IMG/VR virus record: IMGVR_UViG_3300042923_000179 | Coordinates: 1-44,522 of that record | Origin: a virus | Length of the DNA stretch: 44,522 bases | Strand: one strand, 5' to 3' | Shown: piece by piece, positions 28,969 through 37,105 of the stretch | Layout: each line of letters starts with the position of its first letter | Position numbering within the stretch: the stretch's first letter is position 1 | Made by a program: the position numbers and the translations under genes | The notes under the pieces: model-generated | What the model saw: the letters and a program-made list of their open reading frames with translations, nothing else | The model's database searches: none | What the model was told of the DNA's origin: nothing

Positions 28969-31536
28969 CTATTGCTCTATTCTCTCAAATACCGCCTGTT
29001 TACCATAACCGGGGAAGTAGACGCGCCCAACTTCTCGCCAGCCTTCAATGGACCGAAGGAGCTCACATATGGTACGACCGTCAGCCGGACGCATGTCTCC
29101 CTGTCGCTTTCCGAAGCACTCCACCCATACTTGGATTGCGCATGTCCGGTCTCGCGTAATGCCCATAGGGAATCCCTTGTCGTCGGTGCGCTCCTCGTCC
29201 ATCCATTCCTCAATCATGCCGACCCGGTCATCCTTCTCAACGTGTCCGGCCTGCATCTTGGCGATCGTCTGCGCGAGCTCGGCAGGCGGTTCTAGGCTCT
29301 CGCCCGAACGGTACGCCGCGACGGCCTCGGCCCATAGAAGACCGATCTCCTCGTTCAGATCGTCGAAGACGTTTAGCTTCCGCTTGCTCGGATCGACCGG
29401 GACAGGCCAGAAACGACGGTTCCCTGTGGCATCCTTCAGAAAGTTGTGGTTGTTCGTCGTGCCGAAGAAGACACACTTTCGCGGGAAGTCCGAAACGGTA
29501 CGATCATAGGCGACGCGGTACTTGTCCGACCGCTTCGATAGAAACTGTTTGATCTCCTCGACCTCGACCCGGTTCATGCCTGCTAGCTCGCCAAACTCGA
29601 ATAGCCAAGCAGACTGAAGATGCTCGCCCGCTTCCTTGCTCTCCAGACTCTTCAGCGAATCGGAGAACCAGTCCATACCCATCTTCTGCAAGATAGTCGA
29701 CTTGTGCGCACCTTGAGGTCCGATCAAGACAAGCATATTATCGAATTTGCACCCCGGCTCATAGAGACGCTTGACCGCTGCGATGAACATCTTCTTCGTC
29801 ACGCACCTTGTATAATCGCTATCCTCCGCCCCAAGGTAATCAATGAAGAGGCGCTCCAGCCGCCCCACCCCGTCCCACTTCTGCGCTTCGAGGTAATCAA
29901 TGATCGGATGGAAACGATGCTGTCTTGTGACCTCCGTGAAAGCTTGCTTAATAACCTGCGTATTCGCTATACCATGTACCTTAGCGAACCAGTGATTCCG
30001 GCGGTCGTCATCCTCCCCCAGCCAAGGCTCATAAGGTGCATCAGGTGCCCGGCGATCACGCCACGGAAGCGCACGCTTAATAACTTCTCGATTCCCGAAG
30101 CCATCATAAGCCAGCGTGCCCTTCCACTTTCCATTGTTAAGCAGCAGCTCGACGTTGCCCGCTGTCGGCAGCAGCGCCCCGGTCTTGCTATGCCGCTCTA
30201 GCTCTTGCGCCCATGCTTTTGGATCAGCCACGCCGCCGTCAGCACTAGCCCCGCCAGCAGGCTTAGACAGCCCCACACCGGGAGAGTCATCGCCACGTAA
30301 TACACCGCCACCAGCACGACCGTCTGCGCCCCGATCACTATCAGAATCGCCGCCGCTATCCTCATCGTCTCCCAAAAGCGCTCGAAGTCCCGCTTCCTCA
30401 TCTCGCTCATTTCCTCTCTCGTCTTCCTTATCTCGTCCAGCCCTTCTTTCGTCTTCAGCTTGTTCAACTCCTTCCCCGTCCTCCTCGAAATCCTCGTCAC
30501 CGAAATCCTCCATCGCCGCCAGCCGTTTCACTTCCGGGAGCGACATGACCCATATGCACATAGCATCGAAGCTCGGGCGCTTGGCGTCCGGCGTGCCGTC
30601 CTTAATCCCCTCGTCATGCTCCCCGAATAGGTGGATGCGCACGAGGTCAAACAGGTTATGCGTCCGCCCGTCTGATACAGGGTCGCTGTCTTGGTGCGAG
30701 AACGCGAGGTCTTGTTCCGGGTACACTTCTAGCCCGTTGCCGCTCGTGCCCGGTAGGTACGTGTAGCGCCCCGGCATGCTGCCTTGATCGTATTGATCGG
30801 TGAGGAACGTTTCGATGCCCTCCTCGATCGTGAACGCCCGGCAGAACAGGCCGACCGCGCCGAACTTCTCCCGTGGGTCTTGCGCCTTCGTTAGGTTAAG
30901 ATTGACGCGGCCCTCGTTTGGATGCCGAGGCCAGCTTAGAACGTCCAAAGCGTCCTCGTAGGTTTCGAGAACGTCATCAACGACGAGCGGGACGCCCTCA
31001 CCCTCGATACTTACCGGGTCGGCGTCCTTTGAGCAGCTCGGGAAATACATCAGACGATGGACATGGAACGTCGTGCCGTCGAAGTTGTCCATGCCGATCC
31101 ATTCCGCCACGCGGCGGCTCACGGCGGCGTATTCGTCGACAGACATCGCCCGGTCGACCGGGATCACGAGGCGGTACTTCGGCGCGCTCTCCCGGTGCGA
31201 GTGGGTCGAGTAGATGAAGTAGGCCGTGCCGCCGAGCATAAGCTCGACGGTGCCGGGGAAGTCTATGGATGGCGTGTCCGCGTCCAAGGTGATCAGCGTC
31301 CGGTTGTCGACGTTCTCCTTCTTCCGCCGCCCACCCCGGAGAAGCCCGCCAACAAACGACGGGCCGTCCTTTACCTTTCCGCGATCGGCCTTGCTCATTG
31401 CGTCATAGCTCGACATGGTCTCCGGCGTCCGGCGTACCTTGCGGAAGCGCTCGACCAACTCCTCCCAGCTTAGGTACTCGGTCTTCCATGTCTTGTCTTG
31501 TCGGTGCTTCCCGAGTGATATGTCAATATGATCCAT
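28969..31536 (-). CDS. AEP primase - VapE/VirE-type helicase fusion, 855 aa
   Basis: N-terminal archaeo-eukaryotic primase-like region: LITLDADTPS (about 83-92) and SAPKYRLVIPVDR with the metal-binding pattern. A long acidic/low-complexity linker (about 340-445) follows. The VapE-like helicase then runs to the end: LIGPQGAHKST (Walker A about 600-610, with His in place of the usual second Gly), WLFEFGEL (Walker B), FFGTTNNHNFL and GNRRFWPV. Primes and unwinds at the origin. An out-of-frame membrane protein gene is nested in the linker (30198-30500). Confidence 0.9.
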   Translation of the reverse strand: MDHIDISLGKHRQDKTWKTEYLSWEELVERFRKVRRTPETMSSYDAMSKADRGKVKDGPSFVGGLLRGGRRKKENVDNRTLITLDADTPSIDFPGTVELMLGGTAYFIYSTHSHRESAPKYRLVIPVDRAMSVDEYAAVSRRVAEWIGMDNFDGTTFHVHRLMYFPSCSKDADPVSIEGEGVPLVVDDVLETYEDALDVLSWPRHPNEGRVNLNLTKAQDPREKFGAVGLFCRAFTIEEGIETFLTDQYDQGSMPGRYTYLPGTSGNGLEVYPEQDLAFSHQDSDPVSDGRTHNLFDLVRIHLFGEHDEGIKDGTPDAKRPSFDAMCIWVMSLPEVKRLAAMEDFGDEDFEEDGEGVEQAEDERRAGRDKEDERGNERDEEAGLRALLGDDEDSGGDSDSDRGADGRAGGGVLRGDDSPGVGLSKPAGGASADGGVADPKAWAQELERHSKTGALLPTAGNVELLLNNGKWKGTLAYDGFGNREVIKRALPWRDRRAPDAPYEPWLGEDDDRRNHWFAKVHGIANTQVIKQAFTEVTRQHRFHPIIDYLEAQKWDGVGRLERLFIDYLGAEDSDYTRCVTKKMFIAAVKRLYEPGCKFDNMLVLIGPQGAHKSTILQKMGMDWFSDSLKSLESKEAGEHLQSAWLFEFGELAGMNRVEVEEIKQFLSKRSDKYRVAYDRTVSDFPRKCVFFGTTNNHNFLKDATGNRRFWPVPVDPSKRKLNVFDDLNEEIGLLWAEAVAAYRSGESLEPPAELAQTIAKMQAGHVEKDDRVGMIEEWMDEERTDDKGFPMGITRDRTCAIQVWVECFGKRQGDMRPADGRTICELLRSIEGWREVGRVYFPGYGKQAVFERIEQ
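30198..30500 (-). CDS. nested two-span membrane protein, overprinted in the primase linker, 100 aa
   Basis: Same strand as the primase, other frame. GTG start (30498-30500) with GGAGG six bases upstream (GGAGGATTTCGGTG), an ideal ribosome site. A charged helix (KLKTKEGLDEIRKTREEMSE) is followed by two membrane spans (about 47-69, AAAILIVIGAQTVVLVAVYY; about 72-93, VWGCLSLLAGLVLTAAWLI) and a basic end. Codon third positions in this frame are strongly G/C, as in the rest of the genome. The primase frame in the same stretch is T-rich at third positions and encodes only a low-complexity linker, so the nested frame looks like the selected one. TAG at 30198. Role unknown; a holin-like or superinfection factor is a guess. 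Confidence 0.6.
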   Translation of the reverse strand: MTRISRRTGKELNKLKTKEGLDEIRKTREEMSEMRKRDFERFWETMRIAAAILIVIGAQTVVLVAVYYVAMTLPVWGCLSLLAGLVLTAAWLIQKHGRKS

Positions 31537-31562
31537 GCGCCCCGCTCCTTCTGATTAATCCG

Positions 31563-32396
31563 TTACCTCACCATCATGGTTCGAATGAATGCGATGATTG
31601 CTGTGTATTCGTTGTACGTGTGTTCCGCGTCCTCGTCACCCGGACCGCCGTGCGTCTCCTTAACCGCGGCCTCGAACTCGTCGAGCGTGCCGCTGAAGCA
31701 GCCCCGTGTAACGCCGATGCCGGACTTCGTTTTGTACACGGTGAGTGTGCCGCCCTCGCTCCCGATCGGGCCGATGACGTAAAGATCGTTACGACTCTTG
31801 ATCCGGGCCTCGCCAATGACTTTGAACACGCTTTTGATGCTTATATTGTCGACGTGAGATTGATCGGTGACGAGAAACCCCTCGGTGATCACATAGCAAT
31901 TGTCGAGCCGAGCGTGACCTTTGATATGCCCCGATCCCCGAAGCGTGCTATGGGCAACATGGGCGTCATCGGTAAGCAAGATAGCGCCCGATATAGCCGA
32001 GTCTTTGACCGACGCGCGACCGCCTACGTGAGCGTCTCCCCCCAACCGGGAGCGGTCGATAAGCGCCGTCCGGGAGACTCTCGCCTCGTCCCACAATACA
32101 GACGCCCCGATGACCACGGCAGACCCTTCGACGATTGCCGAGTCGCGCACGATCGAACTCTTGTAAACCTTCGCGTCGTCTAGCACGAGCGCGTCGCCCA
32201 CATGGCTTAGATTTACCTCTTCCTCGATCCAGCCGCCGAGCGTACCCGGTTTAACGTAGCGTATATCGCGCAAGTACCGAATCCTCTGGAGCGTATGCCC
32301 GTCAGCCGTCTCCATCGTCTCACCTGTGAACTCGTATTTCCGCTCCGGCTTCGCCAAGTCCACCCCTACTATCCATCCCCCGTTAGCTTCCTTCAT
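31563..32396 (-). CDS. YdcK-like beta-solenoid protein, 277 aa
   Basis: YEFTGETMETADGHTLQRIRY and VKPGTLGGWIEEEVNLSHVG match the N-terminal signature of E. coli YdcK-like proteins. The rest, about 60-200, is hexapeptide-like left-handed beta-helix (DALVLDDAKVY, SIVRDSAIVEGSAVVI, AHVGGRASVKDSAISG), then a small domain (LYVIGPIGSEGGTLTVYKTK). The function of this family is unknown; it recurs in phage early regions. It overlaps the upstream stop by 4 nt (ATGA). No transferase catalytic His is apparent. Confidence 0.8.
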   Translation of the reverse strand: MKEANGGWIVGVDLAKPERKYEFTGETMETADGHTLQRIRYLRDIRYVKPGTLGGWIEEEVNLSHVGDALVLDDAKVYKSSIVRDSAIVEGSAVVIGASVLWDEARVSRTALIDRSRLGGDAHVGGRASVKDSAISGAILLTDDAHVAHSTLRGSGHIKGHARLDNCYVITEGFLVTDQSHVDNISIKSVFKVIGEARIKSRNDLYVIGPIGSEGGTLTVYKTKSGIGVTRGCFSGTLDEFEAAVKETHGGPGDEDAEHTYNEYTAIIAFIRTMMVR

Positions 32397-33004
32397 TTCC
32401 TTTTCCTCCCCACGATTAGTTGATTCACGATGACCTTCGGCAACCCCATTGCCTTAGCCAGCTTGGAACGAGGCTCCTTCGGCTTGTAGGCCGCGAGAAG
32501 CGCCGCCTGTTTCGGTGTAAGCTGGAGCGCCGCGCATGCCTTCCGAAGATGGTCCTCGGGCTCGACGATCCCGAGCTGAAGGCCGTACGGCTTCCCGGTT
32601 GCCGCCCACACATACGCGCCGCGAGTCCCGGTCCGCCATATCAGCCCCTTGCGCTCCAGCTCATAGATGACGCCCGTCGTACCCTCGGCCTTGATTACGG
32701 CTATCTGCTTATAGGTCGCGCCTTCCGGCAGACCCGCGATGAGCCGCATGACATCGGCGTGGCGCTCCGTTATGATGGCGCTCTCCGGCTCCGCAGGCAG
32801 GCGTCCAGCCGCCCGGAGCTTCCGCCCCTTGTTAAGTACCGAATCGACGGAACGATTCAGCCTAGCCGCAATGTCGGGCTTCGAGACGTAGAACCAATTC
32901 GTAATGAGTAGGTTCTCGTCCCGCTTCGACCATTTCTTAGGTCCATCGTCCGCCTCTACACCCTCACGCCCGCCCCGGTATCGCTTGACGTATTTGTCAC
33001 CCAT
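32393..33004 (-). CDS. DNA-binding protein with Myb/GcrA-like and winged-helix parts, 203 aa
   Basis: Residues 23-68 (KKWSKRDENLLITNWFYVS, DIAARLNRSVDSVLNKGRKL) look like a GcrA/SANT-type helix-turn-helix. The middle (ITERHADVMRLIAGLPEG, TGVIYELERKGLIWRTG) is a winged helix. The C-terminal 60 residues contain another helical unit (LTPKQAALLAAYKPK). Multi-HTH regulators of this kind are frequent in phage early genes. Overlaps the DUF3310 gene by 8 nt. Confidence 0.75.
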   Translation of the reverse strand: MGDKYVKRYRGGREGVEADDGPKKWSKRDENLLITNWFYVSKPDIAARLNRSVDSVLNKGRKLRAAGRLPAEPESAIITERHADVMRLIAGLPEGATYKQIAVIKAEGTTGVIYELERKGLIWRTGTRGAYVWAATGKPYGLQLGIVEPEDHLRKACAALQLTPKQAALLAAYKPKEPRSKLAKAMGLPKVIVNQLIVGRKRK

Positions 33005-33734
33005 AGAGTTCAGCCAGCTTATCCGTATACCACTTGGCCTTTCGGTAATCCTCGGCCCCGTTCTTCAGCTCTGCCCGGCTCAGATACTTGATGATGTTGC
33101 CCTTCAGATATCCACGGAACTCCTCCGGCGTGAGCTTCATTTGCATGTATTCCCACGGCTCCATGCCGCCCGCCTTGTAATGGTCCGGGCTGTTCACCAT
33201 GTCGGGCTCCGGCCTCGGCGTGAAGACGTCGTCCTCGCGGTGAAGCTCCAGCTCCTCCTCGTCGTACCATGTACCGGGCTGCTCCTCAATGAAAACGCGA
33301 ATGCCGTCTTCGGGGTGCGTCACGCTACAGTGTACCGTCGCCACCATGAAGAAGCTCCGACCCGGTACCCGGAACCCGCCGCCGTTTACCCGGACGACCT
33401 TAGCCCCCGGTGCGAACTTGAAGGTCGGCGTCGCGACCGATGCGGCCTCTTGCGCCATCGCTGCGTTAACACGGACGCCTGCCGCCTTCGCTGCCAAGTC
33501 TTTGAAGTATTCCGGCGTACCGACCGGGTAATCGCTTAGGTTCTTCCGGTTCTCTCTTAGCGCCTCCTTCATGTTGTACCCGCAAGAGCTGCACACGGGC
33601 GTGCCTGCGAGGCGGAACTTCGTGGGATACTTACATTGCCTCGCTGTGACGAGTGTATTCTCACAAGGCAACATCTCACTGAGCCGCTCGAACGGCAATT
33701 TGCGGAATGCTTCTAGCGCTGGATTCGTTATCAT
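32997..33734 (-). CDS. DUF3310 protein fused to a zinc-finger/beta-barrel N-terminus, 245 aa
   Basis: The C-terminal 60 residues (VNSPDHYKAGGMEPWEYMQM, FRGYLKGNIIKYLSRAELKN, AEDYRKAKWYTDKL) are a textbook DUF3310 (phage SaV-type nucleotide-kinase-like). The N-terminal part has four cysteines (CENTL, QCKYP, CSSCGY), a likely zinc finger, then a beta-rich segment (VVRVNGGGFRVPGRSFFMV). Such a fusion is uncommon. The ATG at 33732-33734 is preferred for spacing from AAGGGG; a GTG at 33741-33743 overlapping the upstream TGA is the alternative. Confidence 0.8.
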   Translation of the reverse strand: MITNPALEAFRKLPFERLSEMLPCENTLVTARQCKYPTKFRLAGTPVCSSCGYNMKEALRENRKNLSDYPVGTPEYFKDLAAKAAGVRVNAAMAQEAASVATPTFKFAPGAKVVRVNGGGFRVPGRSFFMVATVHCSVTHPEDGIRVFIEEQPGTWYDEEELELHREDDVFTPRPEPDMVNSPDHYKAGGMEPWEYMQMKLTPEEFRGYLKGNIIKYLSRAELKNGAEDYRKAKWYTDKLAELYG

Positions 33735-33739
33735 CTCGC

Positions 33740-34327
33740 TCACCCCTTCATAATGTTTGGATCGACCGACAGCTTCACAATGGCGGGCAGCATCGGCGCG
33801 ACAACGATTGTCAGCCCCGACAGGTCGACCCCTAGCTCGATAAGCTTTTCGCCAGCCTTGGGTCCACTCTTCGAGCTGGTAATGATCGCGGCGAGCTCCG
33901 ACTCCAGCACGTCAAGCTTCCGAAGCCGTTCCCTAGCCGCCTTGCCCGCTTCCCGCAGCTCCCTCTCGACATAGCAGAATTCGCCCTTACCCTTGCGAAT
34001 ACCATCCCCGAGCAAGTAGTCATAGATATCATTCGTCTGCGTCTTCGCGACATCCTTGTATGGGTCGAGATTGTTCAGCTCCTTGACAGCGGACGTCAAA
34101 TTCCAGCTCATACCGCCAATGTATTCGTCGTGCTTTTGATAGTAGGCCGTAATCGCCTCCGCCGTCTCCCCGGCTTTCTTGGCAAGCTCCTTGCCGCCGC
34201 TGAAGTGCCGAGCGAGCACGATGTCGACGAGCCGCCGCACCTGCACTCGAAGCTCGGTGCGTACCGCCTTCCGTCTATTCGCGATCTGATTATAAACGTA
34301 CTCCCGCAATTCCTTTTTCGTTGTCAT
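33740..34327 (-). CDS. helical hypothetical protein, 195 aa
   Basis: MTTKKELREYVYNQIANRRK start with GGGGAG ten bases upstream. Mostly alpha-helical with two coiled-coil stretches (KKAGETAEAITAYYQKHDE, REAGKAARERLRKLDVLESE), and a short beta-rich C-terminus (LSGLTIVVAPMLPAIVKLS). Encoded downstream of polymerase and upstream of DUF3310, so it belongs to the replication operon. A recombination or DNA-binding partner role is conceivable; nothing specific seen. Confidence 0.75.
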   Translation of the reverse strand: MTTKKELREYVYNQIANRRKAVRTELRVQVRRLVDIVLARHFSGGKELAKKAGETAEAITAYYQKHDEYIGGMSWNLTSAVKELNNLDPYKDVAKTQTNDIYDYLLGDGIRKGKGEFCYVERELREAGKAARERLRKLDVLESELAAIITSSKSGPKAGEKLIELGVDLSGLTIVVAPMLPAIVKLSVDPNIMKG

Positions 34328-34355
34328 ACTTGTCCCGCTCCCCGCGTATAATGGA

Positions 34356-34631
34356 TTATAATTTCAAGTTGGTCGAGCCTTCCGCTTTTAGAACGCGGCA
34401 CGCTTCCTCTATCTGTTCCCGATCGATGCTCGTCTTCACGTCGTTCACGTTGTAGCTCACGACCGGACCGCACATGTCCTCATTGGTACGGTCCGGGAGA
34501 CGGCAACCCATCCTGCGGGGCGAAGCGTACCTCGGCTCCCGTGCCTCTTCGTCATAGCGATCGTAGTCGATCCCGCTCCCGGCAATCCGGCCTTGACTCC
34601 GCAACCCTTCATAGGGTCTACGCTTTGTCAT
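34356..34631 (-). CDS. small hypothetical protein, 91 aa
   Basis: MTKRRPYEGLRSQGRIAGSG; overlaps the upstream gene's end by 14 nt and is separated from the next gene by 28 bp. Basic and low in structure in the first half (ARE.PRYASPRRMG), with a helical end (IDREQIEEACRVLKAEG). Two cysteines (C43, C54) are in the middle. No family recognised. Confidence 0.65.
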   Translation of the reverse strand: MTKRRPYEGLRSQGRIAGSGIDYDRYDEEAREPRYASPRRMGCRLPDRTNEDMCGPVVSYNVNDVKTSIDREQIEEACRVLKAEGSTNLKL

Positions 34632-34884
34632 CTTTCGCCCGCTCCTTCCAATAGCTCTCCCATTTCGTCATGACCGCTATCACAATGGCGACCGCCACCC
34701 ATGCGAGGCAGAGCACAAGGAGATAGCCTAGCCGGATCGCCAGCAGCGCCCAAAACGGGAGCGTCACGAGCCACCATGACCAGTCAATAAAGCCCGTCAG
34801 CTTCAGCGCGACGAACAGTACGCCGAGTAGCCCGGCGACCGTGAGACCGCCGCCCTTCGTCTTCTCCTTCTTGTTCATCCGCAT
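34618..34884 (-). CDS. transmembrane Fragile-X-F-type protein, 88 aa
   Basis: MRMNKKEKTKGGGLTVAGLL, then VLFVALKLTGFIDWSWWLVTLPFWALLAI and a second span (LGYLLVLCLAWVAVAIVIAV). The KLTG-I-WSWWLV motif followed by PFWALLAI is the 'Fragile-X-F' membrane protein seen in phages and bacteria; two spans with a cytosolic Lys-rich end. Function unknown. The ATG overlaps the polymerase stop (TGATG). Confidence 0.8.
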   Translation of the reverse strand: MRMNKKEKTKGGGLTVAGLLGVLFVALKLTGFIDWSWWLVTLPFWALLAIRLGYLLVLCLAWVAVAIVIAVMTKWESYWKERAKDDKA

Positions 34885-36851
34885 CAGTCCTTTTGGTAGA
34901 ATGTACACTCGAACCCTTCAGCCGTAAGCGGCAGACCCGGAGCCCATGGGATCGGCTCGCTCATGATCCGCGTGATTTCCTCGATATCGGCGTCGGCGCT
35001 GTCGATGATAATTTCATCATGGACGTGCATGACGATATCGTACCCGGCGGCATCCAGCCGCATCATGGCGACCGCAAGACAATCACGGGCGATCGCTTGG
35101 ACGAAATTCTCGACGAGCGTCCCGCCCCATGTTCTATGCTTGACCCATTGCCCTGTTTGCTGGTCCTTGCCCATGAAGGTCAGCTCGTCGCCACCGAAAT
35201 TCTTGTTCGGCTCAAGCCGTGGCGATTGATAGGCGAGGCTTCGACCGCTCGGCAGACTCGCGAGCAGCACGTCGCCTTGCATACGGTACGAAACGCCGTG
35301 CCCGACTTGGATCGGCTTGACGCTTTTCTTCCGTACCGCCTCAATCGCGGCCCGCTCAACCCGCTTCCATAGCCGGGCAATCTGCGCGTTCGCCGTGCGC
35401 CAGTCTTTCACGATGTCGCCTAGCTCGTCCTCCGTCAGCCCGTCCCGCAGCGCTCCCATTTTAATCAGCGCATTCACGCCGCCGCCGAAGCCGCAAGCCA
35501 GCACCGCGATCTTCCCCTTGGGCCGGAGATAGTCGTTCTCCTCGCCCTTGACGATGGTCTGCCACGGCACGCCGTACATTTGCGCGGCGGTCGCTTCGTA
35601 TATCTTCCCGTGCGTTCGGAATACCTCTAGCACCCACTCCTCGTCCGCCACCCACGCGATGACCCGCGCCTCGATCGCCGCGAAGTCGTCGACCACGAAC
35701 CGACCGGACGCCGGGATAAAGGCGGTACGAACGAGCTGCGACAGGATGAACGGCGGCGCGCCGTAAAGCAGCTCCAGCAGGTCATGCTCGCCTTCCCGGA
35801 GCGTCTGCCGGGCGAGCGCCAAGTCCTTGACCTTGTTCTGCGGAAGGTTCTGGACTTGGATGAGCCGCCCGGCCCACCTCCACGTACGCCCCGCCCCGAG
35901 GAACTCCAGCAGGCCATGGGCTCGACCGTTCCGGCAGAGTGCCCGGCGCATGGCGTCGTACTTGTCGACGCTCGTCTTGCCGAGCTCGCCCCGGATGCGC
36001 AGCACCTCGCGCACGTCTTCCCGGCCTAGCTTCATCGCCTCGGCGGCTAGCGCGGGCATGGACTCCTTCGTGATGCCGTCCGGCGTCGGGATGCCTTGAT
36101 CATGTAACCACGCCTTGAGCTGCGGCAGCGCGTTCGGATTATCGAGGCCCGTAAGTTCGCCTTGACGCTCCAGCAGCTCCAGCTTGTACGCCTCGGCGCA
36201 TTCGATGGCGGATAAGAATAGCGTCTCGTCCAACTTCACGCCCCGGTCGTTGATCCGCTGGTCGAGCGCCCAAAGCTTCCATTCGAAGTCCGGGATCTTG
36301 TACGGCGCGAGTCGCTTCGAGACCTCACGCTCGACGACGACGTCTTGCCGACAATACTCGATGTATTGCTGCCACTTCTCCGGCGCATGATGCGGCTCGT
36401 TCCTCTCCCGCCAGCCGTTCGCCTTCGACGGCTTGCACGGACAAGAGAAGTATTTGATTAGCGCCTTGCCTTTCGAATCCTTTTGGTCATCCAGACCGAG
36501 CACCTTAGCGGCCCGTGCCAAGTCATTAGGCAGGCCGAGAGCGGCGGCGTGGACTTTCGTGCATCGCCACTGGAGCGGATCGCAGTATATGCCGAAGTGC
36601 TTCCCGATCGTGAGCCGCTCGAAGTTGGCGTTGAACGCCGTCTTGATGACGCTCGGGTCGGTGAGTGCCTGCATGACCTCGTCCGGCACCGCCTCGAAGT
36701 CTGTTAAGTCAATGATGTTAACGGGGCCGTCGTCGAAAGCGTAGCCGAAGAGGAGAATCTCGAAGTCGTCCGAGTCAACGTACTTATACGCGCCGTGGTC
36801 TTTGATGTCGATGGAGCTGTATGTCTCGACGTCGATTCTAAGTATGGTCAT
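34884..36851 (-). CDS. family A DNA polymerase with 3'-5' exonuclease, 655 aa
   Basis: Exonuclease motifs: LRIDVETYSS (exo I, about 4-13), FNANFERL (exo II, about 75-82) and YCRQDVVVE (exo III, about 166-174). Polymerase motifs: DDFAAIEARVIAWVAD (motif A, Asp and Arg), LRPKGKIAVLACGFGGG (motif B, Lys; CGFGG in place of YGFGG) and MHVHDEII (motif C). The enzyme replicates phage DNA. It follows a short 85-residue gene in ATGA overlap, part of the DUF2800-DUF2815-PolA block. Confidence 0.97.
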   Translation of the reverse strand: MTILRIDVETYSSIDIKDHGAYKYVDSDDFEILLFGYAFDDGPVNIIDLTDFEAVPDEVMQALTDPSVIKTAFNANFERLTIGKHFGIYCDPLQWRCTKVHAAALGLPNDLARAAKVLGLDDQKDSKGKALIKYFSCPCKPSKANGWRERNEPHHAPEKWQQYIEYCRQDVVVEREVSKRLAPYKIPDFEWKLWALDQRINDRGVKLDETLFLSAIECAEAYKLELLERQGELTGLDNPNALPQLKAWLHDQGIPTPDGITKESMPALAAEAMKLGREDVREVLRIRGELGKTSVDKYDAMRRALCRNGRAHGLLEFLGAGRTWRWAGRLIQVQNLPQNKVKDLALARQTLREGEHDLLELLYGAPPFILSQLVRTAFIPASGRFVVDDFAAIEARVIAWVADEEWVLEVFRTHGKIYEATAAQMYGVPWQTIVKGEENDYLRPKGKIAVLACGFGGGVNALIKMGALRDGLTEDELGDIVKDWRTANAQIARLWKRVERAAIEAVRKKSVKPIQVGHGVSYRMQGDVLLASLPSGRSLAYQSPRLEPNKNFGGDELTFMGKDQQTGQWVKHRTWGGTLVENFVQAIARDCLAVAMMRLDAAGYDIVMHVHDEIIIDSADADIEEITRIMSEPIPWAPGLPLTAEGFECTFYQKD

Positions 36852-37105
36852 TCGTCTTCATCCTTTAGGCCGAGCAGCTCGTTAATGCGATCCGTTGCGC
36901 GGTTGAGTGTGGTCAGGATCTCCCACGCGCGATCCGGCTTTACGGACTGTGACATGAGCCGCACGAGATTCGAATGGTAATTGATTAGGTGCGTGAGCTC
37001 CTGCTCCAGCGTGAGAAACTTAGCTGCGGGGTAGTCGCCGCGTCCAACAGGTCGGAAGCCTTGAGGCGGCGCTAGTGGCGGACGGTCTCTATCCTTTTCG
37101 TTCAT
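36848..37105 (-). CDS. small hypothetical protein, 85 aa
   Basis: MNEKDRDRPPLAPPQGFRPV has a disordered Pro-rich N-terminus, then a helical part (FLTLEQELTHLINYHSNLVR, AWEILTTLNRATDRINELLG) and an acidic tail (KDEDE). Four-nt overlaps on both sides with the MazG fusion and polymerase. Could be a small polymerase-associated factor; family not recognised. Confidence 0.7.
   Translation of the reverse strand: MNEKDRDRPPLAPPQGFRPVGRGDYPAAKFLTLEQELTHLINYHSNLVRLMSQSVKPDRAWEILTTLNRATDRINELLGLKDEDE

Noticed and set aside
30116-30766. Plus-strand 216-codon serine-rich frame over the primase linker
   Set aside because: Serine/proline low complexity reflects the acidic linker read backwards; no start signals. 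The minus-strand nested gene at 30198-30500 explains the composition better.
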